Positions 33,621 to 45,298 are shown, counted from the first letter of the stretch. The stretch: 64,000 nucleotides of DNA from Stratiolaelaps scimitus (GCA_019614645.1 JABWDB010000013.1:7331501-7395500), one strand, 5' to 3'. The notes: generated by a model not told the origin, from the sequence alone. A program made the numbers and translations.

Positions 33621-35410
33621 GATCGCGGCGCGTGGCGCGGCGCTCGACAACCAATGGCGCACCGCCGCTGCTATTTGCATGTGAACAGCCCCTTCGGGTT
33701 CGCACTCAACGCTACTCACTGTATCTATAATACCTTGGTAGAGGATCCGCTCACGCCGGCCTGACGGCTACTTCACACCGGTTACTCGCTTATAGCTAGT
33801 GCTTCTTAAAAACCCATTGATGCCGGCTGGGAAAGCAAAATGGATGGCGAAATGCTTACGACACCGCCGCGCTCGAGTTGTTGTTCGAGCTGCTACCGGC
33901 TCGTGAAAAACGTATACATATGGAATCCCGGTATACTGAGTGATTCCATCTGTATTTGTTTCCCAACAATCGAATGTTCGCCGTCATGCTCGAGTAGACC
34001 CACCGGCAATAGTGCATGGGAATTATAACAGTAGCCTGTCTTGCTAATATGTATCAGACGGAGAAGTTCTGAGGAAATGCCCCTGACAGTGTACCACCGT
34101 TAAGTAATCCCACGTGTATTTCCTAACGTTCGGAGTGCCGATATCGTTGTAGATGTCTTTCTTGAAGTAGGCCACAACGGTCCCGGTGTTGCAGTGGCTC
34201 TAAGCTCTATGTCCAGAGACACGACCGACCGCCACTTTTGACAACCGCTTATCATGGCCAACTCGGTTGGACCACTCACGCAGTCATGTTGTTGACAGAC
34301 GTTCGCCTCCTCCGTACGCTTCTCAGGAGCAAACGGACATGGTCTGTGCAATATATATTTCGTGATGTCGGCTCCTTCGAATTTAAAGACGCTGTCGACG
34401 TGGTTATATCTTGGCGTTTCACTTGTTCGCCTCTGTTATGGTCCCCGTCGATAGCGGCTTCTTCTTGCCAAAGCAAAGCTCCCTGTGCAACCGGTCCCCT
34501 TCAGATATCACCACCAATCCCGTTTGCTTCCGGCGTTCATTTATAATTCCTGCGCGTCAGTGTATTAGCACCAGAAATACTCCCGACTGCGCAGTAGGCA
34601 AACAAAAATGCATCCATACACGTATCAATTAGAGGTCGATCTAATTGGAGCACGTCTTATACACATTTGCAATGACACAGAAAGATAAGTCTACTTGCTT
34701 TGTAGTGTCGATACCTTCCACTTTGGTGCAGGCGGCAACCGCTTACATCGTTAATGGCTAGTGGCATCTAATTGCATCAGCGTTCCTACTCAACTGAAAT
34801 TCATCTGTTCTTCCAGTCGTATTGTCTTACGAGCACCGACACACAGTTTTACATATAGATGGAGTAACTGGCAAGCAAACGCTTGAATCGGAAAAGTCGG
34901 TGTCACTTAACCTCCCGTGTTTCATTATTTGTCTATAGTCAAACAATCTAAGTTGTCCAGTATCCAATTCGGGCCAGCCACTGGACTCGTCTTGACGAAG
35001 GCCAGCGACCTCGCGCGTTGGTTGCCCCGATCAACCCGAACAGGACCGCGTCTTCCAGCTCACGCAGAACGCAAGCCTAATAAGATAAAAGCTTCGGCCA
35101 GCCAGACTGAGTGGACCGCGCACGCTCCCTTGACTAAGTGGCCGCCACGAAGGCCAAGAGTCGCTCGCCCAAAGACGAAACTTCTCCGATTGATTTTTAG
35201 GGAAATGGATGATAACACTAAACATTTTCGACCCAACGACATTGAACAGCTTCGCTTATTTGGACTATGAGCGATGGATGCTGATCCTATGTGTGTCTGA
35301 GTTCGTGGAATGATGTGGTGGACGCCAGCTGTATGACAGCGCATATCCCAATGAAGGACTCACTTTGTTTTGATTGTCTATAGAATTCGTGTAGACTCAT
35401 GTGCGAGGTT
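33621..35410. other. Spacer, no supported gene
   Basis: Mixed composition, turning AT-rich after 34.6 kb. A plus frame at 34917-35270 (117 codons, ends DDNTKHFRPNDIEQLRLFGL) is protein-like at its 3' end but has no splice support. Confidence 0.35.
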
Positions 35411-35414
35411 CCCT

Positions 35415-35660
35415 GGATGCTCTAGTGGTGAGCGTCTTGGACTGCTAGACTGGAGGGACGCTGGGTTCAAATCCTGTCAGACGCGTAGAATCTTTGGAGT
35501 TCTTTATCATCTTTCTTCATCTGAAGATTCTTGCCAGGTACGAGGAAGGAACAGAATAAGCAAAGGTGGCCCCGATAGCTCCTCATAGTAATACCTAAAG
35601 ATTAAGAGCTGAGGCCTATCAGATAAAGGGAACAGCTGAGGGTCAGCTCGAAAAAACAAT
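35415..35660 (+). mobile_element. tRNA-Ser(GCU)-headed SINE
   Basis: The 5' part has an A-box-like CTAGTGGTGAGC, an anticodon-arm region TTGGACTGCTAGACTGGAGG close to tRNA-Ser(GCU), and a B box GGGTTCAAATCC. A non-tRNA body follows, with a tail ending in TCGAAAAAAC. Part of the body (35572-35656) recurs in inverse orientation at 51986-52043, which shows that it is a dispersed repeat. This copy holds 27 bases (35614-35640) that the other lacks, flanked by AGCTGAG direct repeats. Transcription would be by RNA polymerase III. No target duplication seen. Confidence 0.68.
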
Positions 35661-35669
35661 TATTAGACT

Positions 35670-37230
35670 CATGGGCGAATCGCGAATTGGCTATGTACCT
35701 TTGCTCAGCATTTTAGACGGCATAACTAGCAAGAACAAAGATTTGATATGGCGTACATAACATTCTTAGCCTTGTAGCTTCTGAGATGGTTGGCGCAAAT
35801 ACAACTATTTTTTAGGGAGTTGAAGCCGTTGTTACAAACGTTTCTTAAAGTGGGTTCTTGGAAACATATTAGTGCTAATGCATTTTGCAAAAAAATACCG
35901 GGATAATTCCCAGGTGTGCAGGTTTTCCATTGCAGAGGAACGAAATCTGAGAATACTTGAGATCATTACGTTGAACTCATTTATGATGTTATACTAATTG
36001 AGGTATGAAATTGTATCAGACGAGATAATAAAGCAGTACCCGAGCGGCTAATTAAAGATATATATATTTTGTCAGCGGAATACTAATATTGTGTGAAATC
36101 AAGTGATTGTGATCATATTTCATTGATGGACACACGACGTCATTCAAATAGCGCCTGCTCTGTATGGGCCTATGATTCACTTCAATTCTGCTGTAGCGCG
36201 TGGCATGTGTTCAGTATGATCCGGTTGTATCATCGTCATACGAGATCATATTAAGGATTATTGATCGAATAATCAACGAGATACATATTATAGTTAAAGC
36301 TTAGCTCCTTCTCACCGATAGCTATTCTTGGATCGGCCCTGCTGCGGCGATGTTAAGATCAGATTCATATTAAGCTTACCGTACGGAAACCATATCGATA
36401 CGAACATATATATGTGGCAGAGTACTGTTGCTCATTTTTCTGCCATTGGTTTCGGAAGATCAGCACGATTGGAAGGTTTTTGACGCAAGGAGCCAAAGTG
36501 CCGCAGCAAGCCCCCAAAGGAAACGCCCCTTGGTAGGGGGTGGGCTAGTTCCGCAGTGGCCGACCGCGGAAGTCCACTAACATCAGCGTCACAGTGGATC
36601 TGCCCCGCCTGCAACCCACTTCCCTGAGGCCCGAGCCGTCGCCGTGGCCGACGCGATGTCGTTCGCGCACCGGATGGTCCCACGTGATCTCGCTGCACAC
36701 AGATCCTTGTGTCGAGGCCACCGGAAGTCCTGACCTCGCTCTAATCGGCGTCGCTTCCCCGTGAATACGAATCCTTCCCCGATCCTACTGTCGTCCCGTG
36801 TGAATGCCGGCCCGCCTCGAACGGTGGCCGGCCGGTGGCGCGACGAGTAGGACAACACGGCGGTCCTCTAGGTCATTCATGCGTTCGAACATAACGACAT
36901 GCCATGCCACCAGGCCACGCCGCGCGGACGCGGTACGAACACCCCAAGCTAACTGCAATAGAGGCTAAGTAAGACGTGTGGATGGCCGCATGTCAGAGTG
37001 GAGCCGTCGCGGGCCCCTCTGCTGCTGCTATTCAATAGGAAGCACCGAGCCGGGCAGGTGTATCAAGCAAGAAAGAAACAGCGAGAATAGAGATAGAGTG
37101 AGAGAGAGAGCGGGGTGGGGCTGAGAACGGAACTTGTCTCTTCTTCTCCGTCCTGCCTTGTGGTGCCCAGTATATTCTCGTATACTCTCCTCTCTCTCTC
37201 TCTCTCTTCTACTCTTCGAAGCTCTTGACT
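35670..37230. other. AT-rich spacer then GC-rich block, no supported gene
   Basis: AT-rich to 36.4 kb. The block 36430-36960 is GC- and CpG-rich with overlapping minus frames (36432-36698 and 36589-36858) of Arg/Ala/Gly-rich composition and no domain. GA and TC runs flank 37090-37206. Confidence 0.35.
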
Positions 37231-37326
37231 TCCCTTGGGGCAGCAAGCAAGCAAGCAAGCAGGCCTTCAGTCAGTCAGTCAGTCAAGCTAGCCGAGCGAC
37301 CGACCGACCAACCAACCAACCAACCA
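37230..37326. repeat. Cluster of four tetranucleotide repeats
   Basis: Successive short arrays of AGCA/GCAA (about 37236-37261), AGTC (about 37267-37284), CGAC/GACC (about 37295-37306) and CAAC/AACC (about 37308-37327) lie side by side, each of three to six units. Confidence 0.85.
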
Positions 37327-37439
37327 AAGCGGCGGACGAAGCCTTCAAGAACGAAGGCGTGAGGAGGTGAAGTTGGGGGGTAGCGATGCTGTAAGCTGTG
37401 CATGTCTGGCTGTATGTGTACGTACTGGGCTAGTGTACG

Positions 37440-38075
37440 CTACGTCTGTACACGGCCTTCGCCGCCTTTGCTGTCGTCGTCGTTGTCGTCGTCGTGGCCC
37501 TCACCGCCACGACTGCCACCGCTGGTAGTGGCCATTGCTGTCGATTCGCGTCGCTTCTTGCGCGGCTCCTTTGCAGCGAAACTCGGCCGACTGACGTATC
37601 CTACCCTAGCGGCAGTAACACGGAGCCGGGTTTGGCGGTCCACAATGGCTTTGGGCGGTGTGAATAATACACCAGCGCTCCGCATCCACATAGACGAGTG
37701 AAAAGAACGCCTTTGCTGCTGCTGCTGCTGCTGGCGTGGAGGCGTCGGCAGCGGTAGAGCGGCCGTGGCGTTAGTGGATGGAGCCAGCTGAAGTCGGTGA
37801 ACAGTGGTAGCAGCAACGTACTTGCTGACGCCCGCCTCGATCGTCGCTGCCGCCACGCTTTGATCGCTCGAAAAGCCGTATCCTACTATTCTCCCCGGCC
37901 ATCCCCTTGAGCGGGTAGCCCTTGAGCCTCTTCCACGTAGCAAGTCGCCCGCCGCTAGTCTAGCAGCAACCTGCCTACTTTGAGACTTTTCGAGCTGGTT
38001 GAAGCTGGTTGAACGCAGGAGAAGGCCGCCCATCCCGCCGCAGGCGGGTAGAAGCTGTCTGTGGTCGACAAGTGC
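37440..38075 (-). CDS. Candidate internal exon, Gln-run protein
   Basis: This is the best-supported exon in the window. Upstream on the minus strand a CTAAC branch point lies in a pyrimidine-rich tract ending cggatgtag. The frame then reads LVDHRQLLPACGGMGGLLLR, STSFNQLEKSQSRQVAARL, VGYGFSSDQSVAAATIEAG, VSKYVAATTVHRLQLAPS, PPRQ, a run of Gln, FHSSMWMRSAGVLFTPPK, and FAAKEPRKKRRESTAMATT. A GTGAGG donor at 37504 would end the exon at 37505 in phase 1 (190 codons plus one base); otherwise the frame runs through an Asp/Gly-rich end to TAG at 37440. The internal ATG at 38033 also has a fair context. KEPRKKRR may be a nuclear signal. No domain recognised. Confidence 0.55.
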   Translation of the reverse strand, partial: ALVDHRQLLPACGGMGGLLLRSTSFNQLEKSQSRQVAARLAAGDLLRGRGSRATRSRGWPGRIVGYGFSSDQSVAAATIEAGVSKYVAATTVHRLQLAPSTNATAALPLPTPPRQQQQQQQRRSFHSSMWMRSAGVLFTPPKAIVDRQTRLRVTAARVGYVSRPSFAAKEPRKKRRESTAMATTSGGSRGGEGHDDDNDDDSKGGEGRVQT

Positions 38076-38079
38076 CTAC

Positions 38080-38700
38080 ATCCGTAGAAAATGGGTTAGA
38101 AAGCAAAGGCGGAAACGCGGACAAGCCGAGTGGCGCACAACGAAACCGCCACCTAACGCAGGCGTAGGCGTCTACCAGTGGCGGTTTAGTGTACTACGAC
38201 TGATCCGTTACAAATTCAACATGGCAGCGGCTGCAGCAGCAGCAGCCTCGTGCAGCGTTCACCTTACTACTGCCGCTACGAATACAACTCGTACAAGTAT
38301 CACAAGCGGCGAAAAACTTCGCTACGATACGTTGTCAAAATGCCGGCGACGAGGCTGCTTAAACGATCGTTGAATATGGACGGCGTCATCGCGAGACGCG
38401 GCGGCCGTTACTCCGTGAGTCGAATGCGTCGTGAGCTGCTCAGTCAGGGCGCGCGCCGCTGTAAAATGGCCAGGCAACAACCAAAACGAGGAATATCTTA
38501 TACGGAAGTAGGGACTATATATATATTACACGGTCGGTTTCCGACACTGCGCTGACTTCATATTCGAGCGACTCGTGGAGAGCTTTGAGATGTGCACACG
38601 GTAAAACAATCGGTGCGGGGGAAGCCTTGCCATGTTCTATCTATGCGATTATCGCGCATTGATCGTCACCGTTGTTACTCTGGCCGTGTGGCCAAGACCA
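38080..38700. other. GC-rich flank upstream of the minus-strand exon
   Basis: Overlapping basic frames on the plus strand (38250-38555) and a GCAGCAGCAGCAG run near 38230 are present. No gene called. Confidence 0.35.
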
Positions 38701-38726
38701 GCCGTTGCTACTTGGCGAGCCAAAAA

Positions 38727-39092
38727 TCATAGCACAGCACACAGATTGCTAGTCCGGAACCGGACGAACGTGTCCTTGACGAACTTTAAAGGAAACACAG
38801 AAGACCACCCCCCGGACATGCCTCGACCACGACAACTTGTGGTCTGAGGAGGACACAGAGCGCATGACGACGCTCTATCGATGGCTGAACAGTGTGGCGG
38901 AGCCTGACAATTTCCGCGGCTGGTCACGTGGCCGATCTCTGGTCCACCTCCAGCCAACTTCGCCTCGGGCGTCACAGTGAGCCTGTGGCCAGCGATGCGC
39001 CTTCTGTTCGCATTCACTACTACCGCTGCTGGTGCCGCGACCATCTCGGTTACTTTTTCCTCGGCAAATACCGTGCAGAAACACACACACAT
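38727..39092 (-). CDS. Candidate exon, Cys-rich C-terminal part
   Basis: Open minus frame of 121 codons with GC-rich third positions: FCTVFAEEKVTEMVAAPAAV, RRRIAGHRLTVTPEAKLAGG, then GNCQAPPHCSAIDRASSCAL and SFPLKFVKDTFVRF-like sequence to TGA. The first codons derive from a CACA repeat and are doubtful, so the real start is probably inside. Antisense frames are also open. No family recognised. Confidence 0.3.
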   Translation of the reverse strand: MCVCFCTVFAEEKVTEMVAAPAAVVVNANRRRIAGHRLTVTPEAKLAGGGPEIGHVTSRGNCQAPPHCSAIDRASSCALCPPQTTSCRGRGMSGGWSSVFPLKFVKDTFVRFRTSNLCAVL

Positions 39093-39099
39093 CTAATAG

Positions 39100-40900
39100 C
39101 CATGCATGATGCAGTTGGCCTTCAGATCCACTGACGTTGGCGAGGTAGGGAAAGAGAGCGCCACGGGCCAAGGTTGCCATGTCTCTGACAATAGTAGCAG
39201 CTCTATCCCACTAGCTTCGATGGGTTTGAGCTGCAATGACGAGTGGTGGGCAGGCCAGACACAGCCTCTCTTCCGCAAGGAACCACCGTACAAATTTATC
39301 GTATATAGTAAGTCTGTATGCAGACAAGAATATCCCCCGGACCGGAGTGCGAGCGTATGCCGAGTCGAGAGAGGATCGAGAAGGAACCGCTTCTCCCACC
39401 CCGTTTACAGACTGCCGACTCTTATAGCGTGTCTGCAGGAGGTTGTATGACTACTATGCCGAGTCGTATGCTACGTCTTGCAAAAAAGGGCAATAGAAAC
39501 ATATTTTCCTTAGGGCTTGTGGGCGGCGTCCTTTGCCATCACTGCAACCATATAATGCTGGAGAATAGATAAGCCGTAAGTATGTACTGGGGGATGTCGG
39601 TCAGACGTGGCTTCGAAAAAAACCACCACCAACTACAGGGAGAACCATAGGAGCAGGCGCGGACTTTGAGTTCGCGTCGCACAAGGAGACGACCACCAGG
39701 ATGAAACAGCGAGCAGATCGGCGGCAGGCCAGACAACGCCGATCCGAGATCTCTCCCCCCCACAAGAACATTTACTCCTGAGAGCAGCATTATTCGGCGC
39801 ACGTTCGTCGAGGACATCGAACTGATGTTACTTGGTACATCCAATTGGTGAGTTCCAGCCCGTCTCACTGTTGCTATTGCCTCGTTTCACCTCGATGGTG
39901 TGTTTCCGTCAGGCCTTATCAAGGCCAACCCGTCTCCCAGACGGGCCATCCTGTCCCGGTGATCTGCAATGTACAGAACGCATCGTACCAGCGTCAATTG
40001 GATGCTTGTATCCGTCTTGACAATACTCCGATGTCCAGAAGCATCACCAAACAGCGAACCTAGATTCGTCTGGGAGAGCTGGCTAAGTAAGCAGGTAGTC
40101 TGTAGTCAGCGTTCTCGAAACTTTGAGATCCTAGTTTATCTTAACATGAAGACAACTGTGGATTCATTAGTGTGCCACCAATGACAAACTGAAATAACGA
40201 ATGTTCGTCTTGGCAAAGGGAAGGACAGATGAGTGGGCGACGACTTGTACCGCTGTTACATGGTTTGATCCATGAAACAAAAGAAATCCTTTAGTAAAAT
40301 TGGAAAATTCGTTTTAACTCAATGTGGATTACCGAGTTTCATCGAGGAATCTATTCTATAAGGAGACCGAGGCCAGCGTCCAATTAGGATAAGCTTCATC
40401 TACCCTCCCTCGAAACCAAGTTATATGTACTACCCAGTCAATCTCGTCAAACCTCGCTTCGTCAGCGTTTCGCTCCTGCCCTAAGGGACATTTTACGATA
40501 AAGGCTAGCTCGATTGATGGCTTGGCGGCCATGGGTCCACAATTGTCAATTTCATAACTTTCCTTATTAACTTCCCTTTGACAACCACGATCTGCCTCGT
40601 TAGTACCACATACCTAGTTATGTTGTTGAACAACAACAGTCAGTCAAGTAGCTGAGTTCGGTTTGAGCTCGGTACACAGAGTTAGCTTGATGATAGCTAG
40701 CAGAAACGACAATTTCGGAGCTTTCCTGCAAAGGAGTGAGTAGCGCGGGCTCGCCGAGCATGCGTATGCCGAGCCTCGTCACTGGCGGAGATTCCGGAAA
40801 CGTTCCACTACCGGTTTGTCGGTGAGTGAGACGAACGCTGAAAGATGCCACACATTCAAGCCATTCACAAGCATACACGTCCATCTCGAGACGAGTGCAC
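39100..40900. other. No firm gene
   Basis: A minus frame at 39539-39868 (109 codons, includes QLDVPSNISSMSSTNVRRIM) is protein-like but has no splice support. From 40.1 to 40.6 kb there is nothing of note. Confidence 0.3.
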
Positions 40901-40904
40901 GGCC

Positions 40905-41276
40905 TCATTGAACTGAATGCGGCGGCGGCGTATAATTCGTCGACCATTCATCCATCCGTTCGTCCTGCTTCACGCGCAGACGTGGGGCGTCCTTCTTCGG
41001 GGGGATGTTATCTGTGTGGCGGATCGCTGGGTAGCCTGGTCGTCGTTGAAGGCTGCCGCCACCACCACCACCGCCGTTGACGATGAAACCACTGCAACCC
41101 CCTGCCGCGGCCGCGGCCCCCGCCGCAGTCTTCCTGAGTCGCTGTACGCAGACGGGGATTCGTGTGAGACCCGGGGAGTGGGACGATTGCGCTGGCCCAG
41201 CCCACGAGAATGGCAATGGAAATGGATTGTCGCGGCCGAGCGCGTCTCCCCACACACTCATCAAGCTTCGATTCAT
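40905..41276 (-). CDS. Candidate C-terminal coding ORF, Gly-run protein
   Basis: The minus frame is open for over 130 codons. I chose the ATG at 41276 (G at position -3, A at +4). It reads MSVWGDALGRDNPFPLPFSW, LTRIPVCVQRLRKTAAGAA, CSGFIVN, a Gly run, PGYPAIRHTDNIPPKKDAPR and VKQDERMDEWSTNYTPPPHS before TGA. Lys is always AAG and third positions are GC-rich in the last 60 codons, a strong coding sign. The plus strand is also open (41077-41418 and 40917-41483), an expected shadow of GC-rich coding sequence, but it remains a rival. No domain recognised. Confidence 0.46.
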   Translation of the reverse strand: MNRSLMSVWGDALGRDNPFPLPFSWAGPAQSSHSPGLTRIPVCVQRLRKTAAGAAAAAGGCSGFIVNGGGGGGGSLQRRPGYPAIRHTDNIPPKKDAPRLRVKQDERMDEWSTNYTPPPHSVQ

Positions 41277-41489
41277 TGCACGCGTTACGTACAACGGACA
41301 CACTGGCGGGACTCACCACCATCCGTTGACAAACGATGCAAGAGCGCCAGCCCGAGCCTGGACGGATCGACGACTAGACCTCCCCCTACTTTCCGTCGTG
41401 ATAGTGCCACAGGCTTAGTGCTGTTCTATATAGAAGCGTATGGAGCGAGCTTGGGGATAATGGCCGGCGACGATCACGGCTAACAAAGA

Positions 41490-42870
41490 CGAGGATTTGT
41501 CTAAATGCGGACACAAGGGCTTGTACAGGCTACGAACACAGAAAAGGGGGCATAAGATCGAAGATGCAAGCGAAACTTTTAGGCTCAGTCAATGAATGAG
41601 ACGAGCATTTGTACTATCGACAGAGAATAAATAGATGGGAGCGTATCGGCGGTTCAGGAGGTGGCATAAGGGCGACTCTGGTTGGTGAGAACAATGATCG
41701 GGATCGAGTGACTGAATAATACTCTAGTGACCCTAGTCACCGAAATCAGCTGGTCGACTCATAAACAGATCGTCTACTAATGTACCCAGTCTACAGACGT
41801 CCGCACACACAGGCTTGCACAAATATACAATGTCAACTATGGCTGTGTTATTTGGCAGATACAATTGTTAGGCTAGGTACTTACGTAGATGTTGACAGAA
41901 CTCCGAGAAAGCAATGAAGCGGATAAACAGAGAAAAATCGCGGTGTCCGGAAAAAAAATCATGGTCTATTGGCGTTCATGTTCGAGAGAATTCTTTCCTC
42001 CAGCGTTGGCTCATATAGACGTGATGGTGTGGCATCGACGATCGTCGTCGTGAGCGGATGTGCGATGCTGTTGCCGATGATAACCTGAATCCATAGTGAT
42101 TTCTAATTAACGGTACTACGCGACATATAAGAGAACATACAGTATTGGAAAAATTGAAGTTTTTTGATAAATCCAAATATATTTACCGTTTGTCATGAAC
42201 ACACACGCTCTTCCAATCGAACGACGCTAAATGACCACAAGATAATTATACGTAATAGAGATCAGTTAGACCTGAACGAAGGGAGGGTGCCGTGTGTAAT
42301 GAATCTGGTTGCCGTGTAATCGCCCGCAGGGCATTGTTGACGAGACACTGATGTTACGGATGAAGATGGCTCATCAACAAAAAAATTAATGACGAGTGAT
42401 TAACTACACGACCGTCGTTAGTTTTCGTTCAGACAACCGTGTTCCGTTAGATGGCGACACCCATTCGCCGATCTTTGGCATTTCCAATTTTCATTCATAT
42501 TTATTATATATTCATACACTTCGAATAAATATGAGAATATAGTCATAGGTATACCTATCTATTAACATTCATATTTCATCCTGAATTTTAATACTGAATA
42601 TAATTTGACGTCTCGCAAGTGCCGCAAAATTTGAATGCGGACACCTCTGACAAGTATGTTTCATCACACTTTACCTGCATTGAGGCAATGTCATAGCCGC
42701 GCTGCAAAGTTGAGCAAGGTTTACGTCCATACAAAGTACTCAGTTCCAAGCGGTTCGTTGCGATTGGGCTACGTGTTCTCTTATATATTAGGTTTTATGG
42801 GTATTTTGTTTGAATGGAGATATTGCTCATTTATTATCATTATTATTACAATTATTATATATAATATTAC
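41490..42870. other. Spacer, no supported gene
   Basis: AT-rich, especially after 42.1 kb, with ATT-rich runs at 42830-42870. No splice-supported frame. Confidence 0.4.
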
Positions 42871-42879
42871 AAAATATAG

Positions 42880-42987
42880 TCGGATTGTTTTCAACAAGCA
42901 TGATGATTGCTACAACCTCACGTTGAGATGTTTCGTTATTCTCCATGCAGTTCCTTCGCTGTACAATACTCCTTTTAGATACTTTAG
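42880..42987 (+). CDS. Candidate small internal exon
   Basis: An AT-rich tract ends in caaaatatag and the following 108 bases are open, reading RIVFNKHDDCYNLTLRCFVI and then LHAVPSLYNTPFRYF. They end at TTTAG before GTAGGT. The composition is protein-like and contrasts with the AT-rich flanks. The acceptor lacks a pyrimidine tract. No family recognised. Confidence 0.28.
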
Positions 42988-43165
42988 GTAGGTTGAACTC
43001 AATCAATTTATCTTTTTGTTACAATTGATTAATATATTAATTAAAATATTTTTATATAGAGGAGAGCGGCCCGAAAAAACGAGCTCGTCCATTCCTTTAC
43101 TTAGTTTGCCAGCGGCCCAGCAGAAGAAGGCCTGGATTGGCTCTATCTATTATTATATATAATAG

Positions 43166-43457
43166 CGTCAGGGCACACGTGTGGGTTATCCACTCGCGGG
43201 CACCCTTCACTCATTCTGGATGGAGTGCCGTGGGGTCGGGGAGACCTACGAATTGAAGGGATCATCATCACAAGTGGCGCGGACGAGAAACAGGAAACCA
43301 GCCGATGCTAACAGCGGCACCAGCAGCAGCTGCGCCGGCGCCGATGCAAAATTTTTCGGCTTGATGGCGGCCAGAAGCGTTGGCGAGCCCTGCACTACTC
43401 ACGGCGGCTACATTCGCGCGTTCACCGGCATCGAGGCGCTGGCACTGGTCGGAAAAT
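43166..43457 (+). CDS. Candidate exon 1 of a two-exon plus-strand model
   Basis: After tatataatag (weak acceptor) the frame is open for 97 codons: RQGTRVGYPLAGTLHSFWME, CRGVGETYELKGSSSQVART, then ADANSGTSSSCAGADAKFFG and EPCTTHGGYIRAFTGIEAL. Codons over the last third strongly favour G/C in third position. ATG at 43220 could be an internal start. A GTAATC donor at 43458 leaves one base, which is completed as TGG by the exon at 43621. No domain recognised. Confidence 0.38.
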
Positions 43458-43620
43458 GTAATCAAACATGGCGGGTGCGGAAGCATACGAGCGTATGTTA
43501 GTTATCTGCGCACATCCCGCTAGGCACTGCCCCCTCGCGATGGTTCACCACCATCAGACTCTTCCTCTAGAGTCATCCGTATCCTTCTCGCTCTAGTTCT
43601 CTCGCTCTCTCTCTCCCTAG

Positions 43621-43694
43621 GGCCTTACTGTGCAGCGTCAACGAGCTGCAGCGCCGCGGCTGCAGCTGCGCGCTTGCCACCATACACTAACGGG
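43621..43694 (+). CDS. Candidate exon 2 of a two-exon plus-strand model
   Basis: The acceptor is very strong: about 45 pyrimidine-rich bases ending gctctctctctccctag. Read in the phase set by the previous exon it gives PYCAASTSCSAAAAAARLPP and then YTNG, ending at a GTGAAG donor in phase 0. The intron is 163 bases. Other frames after the acceptor are also open for 20-25 codons, so the phase match is the main support. Confidence 0.36.
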
Positions 43695-44201
43695 GTGAAG
43701 GCTGATGCAGGCGGCTGCTAGGGATCTGCACACGGCGCACGTAGAGCCTGTACATACACGTACACGTTTACACATCGTTGTGCATGTAGGTGGCGTGGCG
43801 CGCGCGCTTAACACGCATCCTCAAACGGGTGCATCAGCGTTTCCCTCTCAACCCGTTTCCCTCCTCCCTGCTCATCCTATTCCATGAGCTGGCGTAAAGT
43901 AGAGTGGCGCAAGGATACGGAGCAACGCCGTGGGGTGCTCCATTGCGATGAGAGCAGGCACCAGCGCCTCAGGAGATCTAACCGGGGGGGCAAAAGGGTA
44001 GGACATGATAGGGACGACAAAGTCGCTGGGTGGGAGGCATAGCTGGGCTGACGAAGAGGAACGCGCCGGCTTCGGTTGGGACTTGGGGTCGACTTAGGTT
44101 GAGTCCGTCGGCAAGACCCGCCCTTCGTCCAAATGTTGATTTCTCTCTCTCTCTCTCCTCCCCCTCATCCGAGACTCACCGTCTGAGCTAGACGAACGGG
44201 G

Positions 44202-44531
44202 ATGCAGTCAGCAAAGAGGATTGAAGAGCGAGCAGGCTGCGTGGTGTGCTCGCGCGGCGTTCATCAGTACGGGTACAAACGGAACGCACCGGCGGGCCGA
44301 CAACTGTACAGATGTGAGAGCTCTGCGCACTCCCGTCTCTCTCTCTCTCTTTCTATGTCTGACTCGGACGGCAGAGGGCTGGCGTGGTTTCGTCGTTCTT
44401 TACAGCTTGCTTTTGCAATAGAAGCGAAAACACAAGCAAAGCGAACGAGTTCGTCAGAGGAGGGTTGTAGAAGCCAAAGGCTGAATGTCGGCTCGGCAAG
44501 TGCTGTCGGCGGCGGCGGCGGCTGCGGCTGA
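44202..44531 (+). CDS. Open frame with a CxxC...C pattern, unassigned
   Basis: The frame begins MQSAKRIEERAGCVVCSRGV and continues HQYGYKRNAPAGRQLYRCES, so a CxxC is followed 21 residues later by YRC. This recalls zinc-ribbon or FLYWCH-type fingers, but the final ligands are not clear. The 3' part contains a CT repeat (poly Leu/Ser) and a GGC repeat and is doubtful. A 96-codon minus frame overlaps. Confidence 0.2.
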   Translation: MQSAKRIEERAGCVVCSRGVHQYGYKRNAPAGRQLYRCESSAHSRLSLSLSMSDSDGRGLAWFRRSLQLAFAIEAKTQAKRTSSSEEGCRSQRLNVGSASAVGGGGGCG

Positions 44532-44539
44532 GGCGGGGT

Positions 44540-45263
44540 TGGAAGACCTGGCACGACGATAGTCCGGAAATGAAACGAGAGGAAATAGAGCGGCAGTGCG
44601 GAATCCTAAAGGGACGCGACTAGCAAAGGGGACGCGGGATTCGGAACCACGCGGAAAACAGCACGAAGATCAAGGAACAAGGGGGAAAAACGAACGACAA
44701 GAGGGAATAAGATGCCCGTAGATGCATTCTACCCCAAAAACATAAAAGAGAGAAGACGTGGCAGTGGCAGTTCCTCCTCTCCAGTGAGCTCAGCCTCTGC
44801 AAGCAGCGAATCCGTTGGAGGCCCCCCCCGCCCGCCCGCTACGGCTGGCTGGTCGTTTGCGTCGCTTGTGTACAATAGTATCGTAGAATAGTCGATAGGG
44901 GGTCGCACTTCGGCTTGTCTGTGTCATCCACACGCCGCAGGTAGCAAGGAGGTTACTCTACATGTTACAGCTGGAGCAGCTGCTGGAGGCAACCTGCGCC
45001 GAGGATGGAAGGCAACCGCGGGAGGAGATTGGACATTTCAGTTGAACGAGAACTGGATTGGGCCATAATAAATGTATGTATTGGGCTCATGGCACAACGG
45101 ATCTCTAGCAGGCGATAAAGATGCGCTCGCTCTGCGGCAATATGGCCACAGATGTACCTCAACGGAGTTCGATTTGAGCGATTGGCCATCGTACGCTAAA
45201 CCCTTTGATGGGTTCAGTTGCACAGAAGAATATATATATATATATATATATTATTTTACCTTT

Positions 45264-45298
<35 letters not shown>

